Shown one piece after another: positions 15,126 to 21,497 of a stretch of DNA of 26,476 bases; positions within the stretch are counted from its first letter, which is position 1; each line of letters begins with the position of its first letter. The notes under the pieces are model-generated. The model was not told where the DNA came from. It did no database searches and saw nothing but the letters and a program-made list of their open reading frames with translations. This DNA is from a virus: IMG/VR virus record IMGVR_UViG_3300027631_002279, positions 1 to 26,476 of that record, one strand, 5' to 3'. A program made the position numbers and the translations under genes.

Positions 15126-15572
15126 ATGATATACCTTTTCACAGGTCAACCAGGTAGTGGTAAAACCACTTTGGCAAAAAAGTTACAATATTTTCTTCAA
15201 ACTGATAAAAAGAATTGGAGAAAATCAGTATTCCATATAGATGGAGACCAGCTTAGAGAGCTATTCCCAAATACCGATTATTCAAAAGAAGGTAGAGAAC
15301 GCAATATTCAAAAAGCATTTGATATTGCTAAATATTTAGATAGTAGTAATACTGATGTTGTAATATCATTAGTTGCTCCATATAGAGAATTAAGAGAAAA
15401 ATTAAAATCTGAATGTAAAGTTCAGGAAATATATTGTCATACTAAAAAAATGAGAGGTAGAGAAAGCTTCTTTGCATTAGACTATGAACCACCAATTGAA
15501 TTTTATATGGATTTAGATACATCCGATTCTCCAGATAATACATTTAGTAAACTAATAAAAATTTTGATTTGA
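15126..15572 (+). CDS. Adenylylsulfate-kinase-like P-loop kinase
   Basis: 148 residues. Walker A G7-x4-GKT in 'TGQPGSGKTTLAKKL'. D39-G-D41 followed by 'QLRELFPNTDYSKEGRERNIQKA' matches the CysC substrate-binding segment (D-G-D-x-L-R, then N-x-D-L-G-F-S-x-x-x-R-x-E-N). 'DVVISLVAPYRELREKLK' corresponds to the S-x-I-S-P-Y-x-x-x-R motif. APS kinases phosphorylate adenylylsulfate. Phage members of this fold also phosphorylate other small molecules or nucleic acid ends. The protein is shorter than CysC (about 200), and its C-terminal lid is reduced. No sulfate-adenylating partner is present, so substrate assignment stays open. Confidence 0.75.
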   Translation: MIYLFTGQPGSGKTTLAKKLQYFLQTDKKNWRKSVFHIDGDQLRELFPNTDYSKEGRERNIQKAFDIAKYLDSSNTDVVISLVAPYRELREKLKSECKVQEIYCHTKKMRGRESFFALDYEPPIEFYMDLDTSDSPDNTFSKLIKILI

Positions 15573-15588
15573 TATACTTATTAGTATA
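15573..15588 (+). promoter_or_regulatory. Small inverted repeat between kinase and HNH-like genes
   Basis: TATACT (15573-15578) and AGTATA (15583-15588) form a 6-bp hairpin with loop TATT directly after the kinase stop and 18 bases before the next ATG. It lacks the T-tract of a terminator. It could be a protein-binding or RNA-processing site, or chance in AT-rich DNA. Confidence 0.25.
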
Positions 15589-15606
15589 AAATTAAATGTT
15601 ATTAGT

Positions 15607-16197
15607 ATGGAAAATGAAGAAGTAGAAGAATTCTTCCCAAACATAGAACCCAATAGTAGAACTACAAAAAGAGGGTTAGGCGCAAAGCCGTTGTTAGAAT
15701 CTCAAATTAAAGCCGCACAAGAAGCATCACGCTCTGCGTTCGAAGCAGCGAGAACGTTGGGTGTATCATATAATACCTATAAAAAATATGCTAAATTATA
15801 CGGCGTATTTGAAGATTTAAAAAATCCATATGGTATTGGAATTGAGAAAGCTAAGAAAATCAAAAATAAAAAATATCACATTGATGATTTGATTGCCGGA
15901 AAGCATATTAGATATCCATTGCATAAATTTAAAAATAAATTATTCGATAGTGGGTATGTTCCGAGAGTATGTGGGGGGTGTGGTTTTGGCGAAGAAAGAA
16001 TATCCGATGGCAAAATGCCATTATTGATTGATTTTATAGATGGTAACCTTAATAATCGTAAATTAGAAAATATCAGACCATTATGTTATAATTGCTTTTT
16101 CCTATTAGTAGGTGATAGAAATGTAAAACATTGGTATGAAGAAAACGGATACGCAGATGAAGAAAATATACAGGAGCAAAGTTCCATTCAGGATTAG
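15607..16197 (+). CDS. HTH plus degenerate HNH-type zinc protein
   Basis: 196 residues. Residues about 33-66 ('IKAAQEASRSAFEAARTLGVSYNTYKKYAKLYG') form a helix-turn-helix. C122-x2-C125 and C160-x2-C163 supply four zinc ligands, surrounding 'LLIDFIDGNLNNRKLENIRPLC' (139-160), which is laid out like HNH endonucleases ('LxxDHIxGxxxxNxxxNLxxLC'). The catalytic His is Phe (F143), and the residue after the last Cys pair is Phe instead of His. I know of phage relatives with the same loss, so it is more likely a DNA-binding regulator than a nuclease. The start ATG follows the kinase gene by 34 bases. It overlaps the next gene by 41 bases. Confidence 0.72.
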   Translation: MENEEVEEFFPNIEPNSRTTKRGLGAKPLLESQIKAAQEASRSAFEAARTLGVSYNTYKKYAKLYGVFEDLKNPYGIGIEKAKKIKNKKYHIDDLIAGKHIRYPLHKFKNKLFDSGYVPRVCGGCGFGEERISDGKMPLLIDFIDGNLNNRKLENIRPLCYNCFFLLVGDRNVKHWYEENGYADEENIQEQSSIQD

Positions 16198-17188
16198 TTT
16201 AGGTGGGGGAGGTACTGATATGCCTGATTATTGCAAACATCAAACGGGCGCAGTAATCAATACTACTATTCGCTTATTTACCCACACATCTCTACAATTA
16301 AGAGATGATACCAAAGTTACCTTTAAATGGATAAATAAGGATGAATTTGAGGAGCATGAATTTAGTGATAACTTAGATTGTTCTTATGGATTAAAGCTCT
16401 TTAAAGCAACTCACAATCACATTTGTAAACGATTTAAGATAGAATCGGTTGGATATGATATAGTTTCTAACCAAGATGTTCCAACGGGTAGTGGTTTAGG
16501 TACTTCATCTACTCTCATAGTTTCTCTTATTGGTGTTTATATGGAATTATTTAATTTACCATTAGGCGAATATGATGTAGCTGAAATGGCAATTCAAATT
16601 GAAAGAGTTGAATTGGCTGAAAATGGTGGTAAGCAAGACCAATATGCAGCAGCATTTGGTGGATGGAATTATATGGAATTCAAAGGAGATGATGTGATTG
16701 TAAATCCATTACGAATTAAAGATAGTATTCAAGATGAATTAGAAAATAACATAATACTATACTTCACAAACTTTACTCGAAATAGTTCTGATGTTCTTAC
16801 GGAGCAAGTTCAAAAAATGAAAGATAAAAATAAAACATCTGTTCTGTCTTTACATGCATTAGTAGAGCAAGCAAAGATGATTAAAGATTGCTTAATTAAA
16901 GGGAATATAGATGATTTGGGTGAGATATTGGATTATGGATTTCAGCAAAAGAAAATGTTAGCAAGGGGTATTAGTACCAAAGAAATTGAAATTTTATATC
17001 AAACAGCTTTAAAAGCTGGAGCCACTGGTGGTAAAATAAGTGGAGCAGGTGGAGGAGGGTTTATGTTCTTTTATTGTCCAAATAATACAAAATATAATGT
17101 TATTAAAGAATTAGATAAGCTGAAAATGGGATACAATCAGCCATTTACTTGGAATAAATTTGGTATGAGGACTTGGCAAATAGGATAA
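16157..17188 (+). CDS. hddA: GHMP kinase, D-glycero-D-manno-heptose 7-phosphate kinase-like
   Basis: 343 residues from ATG 16157. This start is chosen because it precedes 'KKIYRSKVPFRISLGGGGTDMPDYC', the family's N-terminus, whereas 16136 adds only residues embedded in the neighbour. ATP-binding motif 'VPTGSGLGTSSTLIVSLIG' and C-terminal 'GGKISGAGGGGFMFFYCP' are GHMP kinase signatures. The 'S-L-G-G-G-G-T-D' start and 'ENGGKQDQYAAAFGGWNYMEF' are typical of HddA and related sugar-1-kinases (fucokinase relatives). Expected reaction: phosphorylation of heptose-7-phosphate at C-1 to the 1,7-bisphosphate. It is followed by the Fe-S trio and gmhA. Confidence 0.85.
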   Translation: MKKIYRSKVPFRISLGGGGTDMPDYCKHQTGAVINTTIRLFTHTSLQLRDDTKVTFKWINKDEFEEHEFSDNLDCSYGLKLFKATHNHICKRFKIESVGYDIVSNQDVPTGSGLGTSSTLIVSLIGVYMELFNLPLGEYDVAEMAIQIERVELAENGGKQDQYAAAFGGWNYMEFKGDDVIVNPLRIKDSIQDELENNIILYFTNFTRNSSDVLTEQVQKMKDKNKTSVLSLHALVEQAKMIKDCLIKGNIDDLGEILDYGFQQKKMLARGISTKEIEILYQTALKAGATGGKISGAGGGGFMFFYCPNNTKYNVIKELDKLKMGYNQPFTWNKFGMRTWQIG

Positions 17189-17192
17189 AACA

Positions 17193-17224
17193 TTTGGTAA
17201 AGTAATAAATTTGTTGTATATTTA
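17193..17224 (+). promoter_or_regulatory. Promoter TTTGG-N19-TATATTTA before iscU
   Basis: TTTGG (17193-17197), a 19-base spacer and TATATTTA (17217-17224) lie 16 bases upstream of the iscU start, in the gap after hddA. The last base is A where the other members of this class have G. The promoter would drive the Fe-S trio and gmhA. Confidence 0.65.
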
Positions 17225-17240
17225 TAGTAAATAAACTAAT

Positions 17241-17645
17241 ATGTCATACGGAGATAAAGTAATAGACCATTTCAATAACCCACGAAATGTAGGTACTTTG
17301 GATAAAAGTAAATCCAATGTAGGTACGGGATTGGTGGGAGCACCCGAATGTGGTGATGTAATGAGACTACAAATAGAAGTTAATGATAATATCATCACCG
17401 ATGCAAAATTCAAAACCTTTGGATGTGGTTCGGCAATAGCAGCATCATCCTTAGCAACTGAATGGTTGAAGGGAATGTCAATAGATGATGCAATTAAACT
17501 GGATAATATGGAATTGGTAGAGGAACTATCATTGCCACCTGTTAAGATACATTGTTCAGTATTGGCCGAAGATGCGATAAAAGAAGCAATAAAAGATTAT
17601 AGACAAAAGCAAGGATTAGAGGAATTAATTCTTGAAGGAATCTAA
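17241..17645 (+). CDS. iscU: Fe-S cluster assembly scaffold IscU/NifU-like
   Basis: 134 residues, a full-length single-domain IscU. The complete ligand set is visible: C37 and D39 in 'GAPECGDVM', C62 in 'FGCGSAIAASS', H104-C105 in 'PPVKIHCSVLAEDAI'. These correspond to C35, D37, C61, H103, C104 of bacterial IscU. 'LPPVKIHC' is the segment recognised by the HscA chaperone in bacteria (LPPVK). It would accept Fe and sulfur and pass on a 2Fe-2S or 4Fe-4S cluster. No cysteine desulfurase or HscA/HscB is in the window, so host partners must be used. Start at 17241 follows an A/T-rich leader. Confidence 0.92.
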   Translation: MSYGDKVIDHFNNPRNVGTLDKSKSNVGTGLVGAPECGDVMRLQIEVNDNIITDAKFKTFGCGSAIAASSLATEWLKGMSIDDAIKLDNMELVEELSLPPVKIHCSVLAEDAIKEAIKDYRQKQGLEELILEGI

Positions 17646-17664
17646 AAACAAAAAAATATAAAAT

Positions 17665-17973
17665 ATGAGCTACATTATTGGTAAGTCTTGTGTTGATTGT
17701 ATGGATACTGCGTGTGCAAATGTATGCCCGGTAGATTGTATTCACGGACCCATTAACATAGAAGGCTCGGGTGGCGAAATTGAAAGAGATGGTAGAGCAG
17801 CATTTCCCGGTGGGCAAATGTATATCAATCCTGATGTTTGTATTAATTGTGGAGCATGTGAGCCTGAATGTCCTGTTAATGCAATTTACGAAGATGAGGA
17901 TTTAGCAATAAAAGCAGGTGAAGAAGAATATGTACATAAGAATTATGAATTCTTTGGTCTAAAATACGCATAA
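17665..17973 (+). CDS. Dicluster ferredoxin
   Basis: 102 residues with two cysteine clusters. First: C9-x2-C12-x4-C17-x3-C21-P plus C25, an FdxA/7Fe-like arrangement ('CVDCMDTACANVCPVDC'). Second: canonical C59-x2-C62-x2-C65-x3-C69-P ('CINCGACEPECP'). Two Fe-S clusters (4Fe-4S and a 3Fe/4Fe) are expected. It could give electrons for cluster assembly or for a phage or host redox enzyme. It lies between IscU and IscA, with its stop overlapping the IscA start (TAATG). The leader is A-rich ('aaaaaaatataaaat'). The acidic C-terminus ends FFGLKYA. Confidence 0.9.
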   Translation: MSYIIGKSCVDCMDTACANVCPVDCIHGPINIEGSGGEIERDGRAAFPGGQMYINPDVCINCGACEPECPVNAIYEDEDLAIKAGEEEYVHKNYEFFGLKYA

Positions 17974-18296
17974 TGGTAACAGTATCAGAAACAGCAGCTA
18001 AAAAATTAACATCACTCATTGAAGAAAGTGGATTTAAAACTCCCTACGTCAGAGTATCCGTTAAAGGTGGTGGATGTAGTGGGTTAGCGTATGACCTTTC
18101 ATTTGATACTGACCAACAAACGGGAGATACTCTTGCAGAAGATAAAGGAGTAAAAATTTTAGTAGATATGAAATCCTTATTATACCTATTTGGTACTGAA
18201 TTACAATTTTCAGATGGGTTGAATGGTAAGGGTTTTGAATTTATTAACCCCAACGCTAGCCGAACTTGCGGATGCGGGGAAAGTTTCGCAGTATGA
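17973..18296 (+). CDS. iscA: A-type Fe-S carrier IscA/HesB
   Basis: 107 residues, typical length. Three conserved cysteines are present at exactly the positions of E. coli IscA: C35 in 'GGGCSGLAYDLSF', and C99-G-C101 in 'NPNASRTCGCGESF'. It is an A-type carrier that receives and delivers Fe-S clusters to target enzymes. HesB/IscA-like genes occur in several marine T4-like phages. It overlaps ferredoxin at the start and gmhA at the end (ATGA at 18293-18296), indicating one operon. Confidence 0.93.
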   Translation: MVTVSETAAKKLTSLIEESGFKTPYVRVSVKGGGCSGLAYDLSFDTDQQTGDTLAEDKGVKILVDMKSLLYLFGTELQFSDGLNGKGFEFINPNASRTCGCGESFAV

Positions 18297-18856
18297 TAAA
18301 TGATATAATACGAAAATCCATAGAAGTAAAAGAAAATATTTTATTGGATAAATCATTACATCAAGTAATTTATAATTCAATAGATGTTATAGTAAACGCT
18401 TTTCAAAGTGGTAAAAAAGTTATGTTTTGTGGTAATGGTGGAAGCGCAGCAGATGCACAACATTTAGCAGCGGAATTATCTGGTAGATTTTATAAAGATA
18501 GAAAAGCATTACCATCCGATGCATTACATTGCAATACATCATATTTAACGGCAGTAGCCAACGATTATAGTTATGATGTAATATATTCGAGATTAGTTGA
18601 TGGTGTTATGAATAGTGGTGATGTGTTAATTGGATTATCAACATCCGGCAATTCTAAAAATATCATTAATGCATTTAAAACCGCTAAAGAAAAGGGAATT
18701 ATTACAATAGCATTGACGGGCGAAACTGGTGGTGATATAGGAATATTAGCAGATTATTTAATAAATGTACCCAATACCGATACACCGAGAATACAAGAAG
18801 CACATATAATGATAGGACATATTATTTGTGAATTAGTAGAATCAAAATTATTTTAG
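18293..18856 (+). CDS. gmhA: Sedoheptulose-7-phosphate isomerase
   Basis: 187 residues from ATG 18293, which overlaps the iscA stop; the in-frame ATG at 18266 would add nine residues read from within iscA. SIS-domain signatures are 'GNGGSAADAQHLAAEL' (47-62) and 'IGLSTSGNSKNI'. The four zinc/active-site residues of E. coli GmhA (H61, E65, Q172, H180) appear here with the same spacing as H57, E61, Q168, H176. Reaction: sedoheptulose-7-phosphate to D-glycero-D-manno-heptose-7-phosphate, the committed step of nucleotide-heptose synthesis, supplying the kinase at 16157. Confidence 0.93.
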   Translation: MINDIIRKSIEVKENILLDKSLHQVIYNSIDVIVNAFQSGKKVMFCGNGGSAADAQHLAAELSGRFYKDRKALPSDALHCNTSYLTAVANDYSYDVIYSRLVDGVMNSGDVLIGLSTSGNSKNIINAFKTAKEKGIITIALTGETGGDIGILADYLINVPNTDTPRIQEAHIMIGHIICELVESKLF

Positions 18857-18858
18857 TT

Positions 18859-19050
18859 ATGGCAAGGACAGAACCATCCACTAAGGATAAACCACGAAAA
18901 TTTGAACACATTTACAAAGATGATGATGGATGTGAATCAATTTGGAAATACGATTTGGATAAATTCGCAAATGGACCTATATCAGTAGAGCAGAAATATA
19001 CTGCAAAATATCTAAAAGAAATGGAGTTAAGAAGAAAACGAGGAAGATAA
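18859..19050 (+). CDS. Small basic hypothetical protein
   Basis: 63 residues, strongly charged: acidic segment 'KDDDGCESIWKYDLDKF' in the middle, and a basic C-terminus 'ELRRKRGR'. 'YKDDDGCESIWKYDLDKF' reads like a small beta-hairpin. I do not recognise a family. Starts 2 bases after the gmhA stop and is followed by a new promoter at 19052, so it closes the iscU-gmhA operon. The basic tail could bind nucleic acid, which is inference. Confidence 0.6.
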   Translation: MARTEPSTKDKPRKFEHIYKDDDGCESIWKYDLDKFANGPISVEQKYTAKYLKEMELRRKRGR

Positions 19051-19051
19051 A

Positions 19052-19083
19052 TTTGGTAAATCCAAAAATCTTTCTTATATTTG
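19052..19083 (+). promoter_or_regulatory. Promoter TTTGG-N19-TATATTTG before the histone-like gene
   Basis: TTTGG (19052-19056), 19 bases, then TATATTTG (19076-19083). The ATG is 19 bases downstream at 19103, a normal short leader. The transcript is closed by the hairpin at 19281, so this looks like a dedicated single-gene unit, consistent with strong expression. Confidence 0.75.
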
Positions 19084-19102
19084 TATAATTAAAACAAACA
19101 TT

Positions 19103-19276
19103 ATGGCTAAAAAGCAAGAATTGTTCGAACAAATGACCAAATTATGGGTAGTATTTGTAGACGAACACAACAAGACAACTAAAGTATCTCAAAAGAATGC
19201 TAGAACAGCAATTGGCGACTTGAAAAAGTTAGTAACCGAATATCGTTCAGCTTCCGTAGAAGAAACCAAAAATTAA
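19103..19276 (+). CDS. Histone H1-like (Hc1-type) small DNA-binding protein
   Basis: 57 residues. The C-terminal half, 'VSQKNARTAIGDLKKLVTEYR', matches the core of Bacteroidota Hc1/histone H1-like proteins ('NKAAGTRxRKAMQDLKKLAQEIR'), and the N-terminal helix 'ELFEQMTKLWVVFVDEH' occupies the same place as 'kkv..Li..ae.d'. These proteins bind DNA non-specifically through a basic helix. The unusual aromatic stretch LWVVFV replaces the normally polar helix. It has its own promoter and terminator. The role could be nucleoid takeover or genome compaction. Confidence 0.7.
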   Translation: MAKKQELFEQMTKLWVVFVDEHNKTTKVSQKNARTAIGDLKKLVTEYRSASVEETKN

Positions 19277-19280
19277 CCCA

Positions 19281-19313
19281 AAAGGGGTGCATGAGAGTGT
19301 ACCCCTTTATTTT
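19281..19313 (+). terminator. Rho-independent terminator after the histone-like gene
   Basis: AAAGGGGT (19281-19288) pairs perfectly with ACCCCTTT (19301-19308), with a wobble G-T and a C-G pair inside and an 8-base loop, followed by ATTTT. It is one of only two G-C-rich hairpins in the window. Confidence 0.85.
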
Positions 19314-19353
19314 AAACAATTAATAATTATTTTAAAAACAAAAAACAAAAGTT

Positions 19354-19560
19354 ATGGCAAAGTTTTATTCAGTATGTGTAGCAATCGAAGTTGAAGATGC
19401 TAAAGGTAAAATCAAAAAACAAAAAGAAAATTATTTAGTAGATGCATTATCGGTAACGGAAGCAGAAGCTAAGTTAGTTAAGAAATTCGTAGCAGAAGGA
19501 GTTAAGCTTGAGTATGAAGTAGTAAAAGTATCAGAAACAAACATTATTGAAGTATTCTAA
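19354..19560 (+). CDS. DUF4494-like small phage protein
   Basis: 68 residues. 'KQKENYLVDALSVTEAEAKLVKKFV' then 'EYEVVKVSETNIIEVF' matches the DUF4494 pattern known from Bacteroidota and their phages ('kvtEpYLVDAlSFTEAEaRi...' with 'f.V.avk...i.Evf'). Structure is probably beta-hairpin, helix, beta strand. Function unknown. A 40-base A-rich leader precedes the start, after the terminator at 19313, with no obvious promoter boxes, so it may be read from weak read-through or an unrecognised promoter. Confidence 0.78.
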   Translation: MAKFYSVCVAIEVEDAKGKIKKQKENYLVDALSVTEAEAKLVKKFVAEGVKLEYEVVKVSETNIIEVF

Positions 19561-19561
19561 T

Positions 19562-19822
19562 ATGGAAAAAGAACTCAAAGAAGAAAAACAACTTGTTCTT
19601 AAAAGAGTTCCACCGGGAGATAGATGGATATTCGCAGGAGCCAAAGAAGGAAACATTCGAGGCGATGTATATCCATCCCTCACCGATGCTTTGGAAGCTT
19701 GGTATCAATATGCAGGTGATACTAATTTTTATATTGAAGCAAGGCATGGAACTGTAGAAATAGTAAAACAGGCTGAAGTTGAAAAAGTAATAAAAAGGTT
19801 CTCATTATATGGCGAAGATTAA
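19562..19822 (+). CDS. Small hypothetical protein
   Basis: 86 residues from ATG 19562. This start directly follows the previous stop (TAATATGG), and the alternative ATG at 19547 lies inside the DUF4494 gene. The N-terminus is Lys/Glu-rich. The middle 'VPPGDRWIFAGAKEGNIRGDVYPSLTDALEAWYQYAGDTNFYIEARHG' suggests a small mixed fold with a W-Y-x-Y helix, and C-terminal 'VKQAEVEKVIKRFSLYGED' is amphipathic. No family recognised. It overlaps the nucleotidyltransferase by 14 bases. Confidence 0.58.
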   Translation: MEKELKEEKQLVLKRVPPGDRWIFAGAKEGNIRGDVYPSLTDALEAWYQYAGDTNFYIEARHGTVEIVKQAEVEKVIKRFSLYGED

Positions 19823-20237
19823 AAAATTAGTTATAGCAAGTGGGTATTTCAATCCTCTACATAAAGGACATATAGAATACCTTAAAAGAAGCAAAGAGCT
19901 TGGAGATTCGCTCATAGTTATTGTTAATAATGATATGCAAGTGGGGTTGAAGGGTTCTAAGGTATTTCAAAATGAATTGGAAAGAAGAGAAATTATTGAT
20001 GAATTAAAATCCGTTAATTTCAGTCTGGTATCCATAGATGAGGATAGGAGTGTAAAGCGTAGTATAGAATTTATCTACAAATTCATAAAAGCTGATAAAT
20101 ACATATTTACCAATGGTGGAGACCAATTTGGAGATACTATTTTAGAAAAAGATTTATGTAATCAGCTTGGAATAGAGCTGGTAGATGGGTTGGGTGATAA
20201 AATACAATCTTCATCGGAATTGAAAAATAAAATATGA
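19809..20237 (+). CDS. Nucleotidyltransferase of the HldE C-terminal/GCT type
   Basis: 142 residues. The HxGH signature is H18-K-G-H21 in 'GYFNPLHKGHIEYLKRSKELGD'. 'LIVIVNNDMQ', 'LKGSKVFQNELERREII' and 'FTNGGDQF' match the RfaE/HldE C-terminal domain and glycerol-3-phosphate cytidylyltransferase pattern, and the tail 'GLGDKIQSSSELKNKI' is the closing S-S-S segment. Likely reaction: transfer of a nucleotide (AMP or CMP) to a heptose-1-phosphate. With GmhA and the GHMP kinase it gives three of the steps to NDP-heptose. A phosphatase (GmhB) is not evident. The nucleotide is not deducible by eye. Confidence 0.85.
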   Translation: MAKIKKLVIASGYFNPLHKGHIEYLKRSKELGDSLIVIVNNDMQVGLKGSKVFQNELERREIIDELKSVNFSLVSIDEDRSVKRSIEFIYKFIKADKYIFTNGGDQFGDTILEKDLCNQLGIELVDGLGDKIQSSSELKNKI

Positions 20238-20983
20238 ATAAAAGCAGATTTTTTGCATTTGGATGTAGTTACACCTATTGGAAAGATAATCCAACTTGGG
20301 CTGATTTTATTGGTATAAATTATGATAAATACTATAACTTTGGAATTCCCGGTGCATCTAATACATTTATAATGCAAAAGCTTATAGAAGCTGATGAAGT
20401 ATATAATTTAAACGCAGACACCGATTGCATAATAGTAGCCCTTACAGGATTTGGTAGATTTGCATATTTGGAAATTCCTGATAAAGGTGGATACGTTTGG
20501 CAGACTAACGGTGATATTTTATTTCCAAATGATGAACATCCTACTAAAGCCAAACTAATTAGAAATGAAATATATAACTGGCCTTGGGCAGCTTATGATT
20601 CTTGGATAGCTACTACTGTAATTAAAAAGTTATTAACTCTAAAAGGAATTGAGCACAAAATAATAATGGCATTGGATAACAGTCATTACATAAATGAGGC
20701 ATATACATTAGGATTGGATCTTGAGTTTGAAAATATAGGACACATTGTTCCAAAAATAAAGGATATATACAATATATTAGATATCAAAGAACCAATAGAT
20801 ATTTACAGAGAAAATAATAATGAAACATTATATTCAGATGATGACCAAAGTAAGCATCCCAATGGACGAATATATTATGATTATTGTTTGAAGCATATGC
20901 CAGAATTATTATCAGATAAGAGTTTAGATTTATTAAATACTCCAACTGAAATATGGAAATCTAAAATTAATAAGTTAATCTAA
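20234..20983 (+). CDS. SGNH/GDSL-like hydrolase
   Basis: 249 residues. N-terminal 'FFAFGCSYTYW' supplies the block I nucleophile S12 in G-C-S-Y-T, seen in phage SGNH-like proteins. 'FGIPGASNTFI' (36-46) gives the oxyanion Gly and Asn (N43) of block II, and 'DCIIVALTGFGRF' the strand before block III. Near the C-terminus, 'DDDQSKHPNGRIYYDYC' holds H208 of block V, although the acid is at D204 (x3 from His instead of the usual x2). Likely an esterase acting on acyl groups of glycans. It might remove or transfer the acetyl group added by the enzyme at 8377, which is inference. ATGA overlap with the previous gene. Confidence 0.65.
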   Translation: MNKSRFFAFGCSYTYWKDNPTWADFIGINYDKYYNFGIPGASNTFIMQKLIEADEVYNLNADTDCIIVALTGFGRFAYLEIPDKGGYVWQTNGDILFPNDEHPTKAKLIRNEIYNWPWAAYDSWIATTVIKKLLTLKGIEHKIIMALDNSHYINEAYTLGLDLEFENIGHIVPKIKDIYNILDIKEPIDIYRENNNETLYSDDDQSKHPNGRIYYDYCLKHMPELLSDKSLDLLNTPTEIWKSKINKLI

Positions 20984-20996
20984 AATTTTTAATATT

Positions 20997-21004
20997 TATA
21001 TTTA
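20997..21004 (+). promoter_or_regulatory. TATATTTA promoter-like motif (TTTATATTTA)
   Basis: TTTATATTTA (core 20997-21004) lies 24 bases upstream of the ATG at 21029 in the only gap of this area. No TTTGG sits 19 bases upstream. The leader is a run of A4-5C repeats, a typical Bacteroidota-style translation leader. Confidence 0.5.
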
Positions 21005-21028
21005 ATTACAAAACAAAAACAAAAACAA

Positions 21029-21331
21029 ATGAGCACATTCGTATTAGTATTAGTTACATTGGCAGTAGCTGGTGGAATTACTTACTTCCTAATGAAAAAA
21101 GGAAAAATTGCAGATGCAAACAAAAACAACATTCCTGATGTAATAGATGAGAAAGTTGAAAAAGTTAAAGCAGTTGTTAAAGAAACTAAAACCCGTGTAA
21201 AACGAGTTGTAGAAGAAACAAAAGATGTAGTTGCCGCTGTTAAAGAAGTAGGTAAACAAGCATCTCATGTAACTAAAGCAACTAAAAGTTCGGAAGCTAG
21301 ACCAGGTAGAAAGCCTGCAGCTAAAAAGTAA
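21029..21331 (+). CDS. Membrane protein with Ca-loop-like motif and basic tail
   Basis: 100 residues. A single N-terminal membrane helix (about 3-22, 'TFVLVLVTLAVAGGITYFLM'), then 'KKGKIADANKNNIPDVIDEK', in which D-x-N-x-N-x-I-x-D looks like the calcium loop of dockerin/thrombospondin type 3 repeats. Next is a helical region 'VKAVVKETKTRVKRVVEETKDVVAAV' and a Lys/Ala/Pro-rich tail 'SSEARPGRKPAAKK' reminiscent of histone H1. The topology suggests an inner-membrane anchor with the helical tail in the cytoplasm. I recognise similar small proteins in Bacteroidota phages without function. Confidence 0.62.
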   Translation: MSTFVLVLVTLAVAGGITYFLMKKGKIADANKNNIPDVIDEKVEKVKAVVKETKTRVKRVVEETKDVVAAVKEVGKQASHVTKATKSSEARPGRKPAAKK

Positions 21332-21367
21332 TTAATTAAATCAATCAGAGAATAATTTAATTTTTAC

Positions 21368-21496
21368 ATGGCAAAAGCAAAATCTGCGAATACCGCACAA
21401 AAACTTTCTTTTGGAAAAAAAAGTACTGGAAAAGCTAAAAAGAATTTCGGTCCTAAAGAACAAAAACCAAAAAGATATAAGGGACAAGGTAGATAA
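21368..21496 (+). CDS. Small highly basic protein
   Basis: A 42-residue gene, MAKAKSANTAQKLSFGKKSTG onward, ending with KPKRYKGQGR. Fourteen of 42 residues are Lys or Arg and there are few hydrophobic residues, so it is likely to bind DNA or RNA. The end 'RYKGQGR' resembles basic small proteins of T4-like marine phages. Its stop is 1 base from the start of the ParB-fold gene, so it is coupled to it. Function, whether in genome packaging or translation, is inference. Confidence 0.62.
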   Translation: MAKAKSANTAQKLSFGKKSTGKAKKNFGPKEQKPKRYKGQGR

Positions 21497-21497
21497 A

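Noticed and set aside
21411-21497. Upstream start at 21411 for the ParB-fold gene.
   Set aside because: This extension overlaps the 42-codon basic gene in another frame, has no leader, and would hide the capsid-targeting-like N-terminus at 21498.
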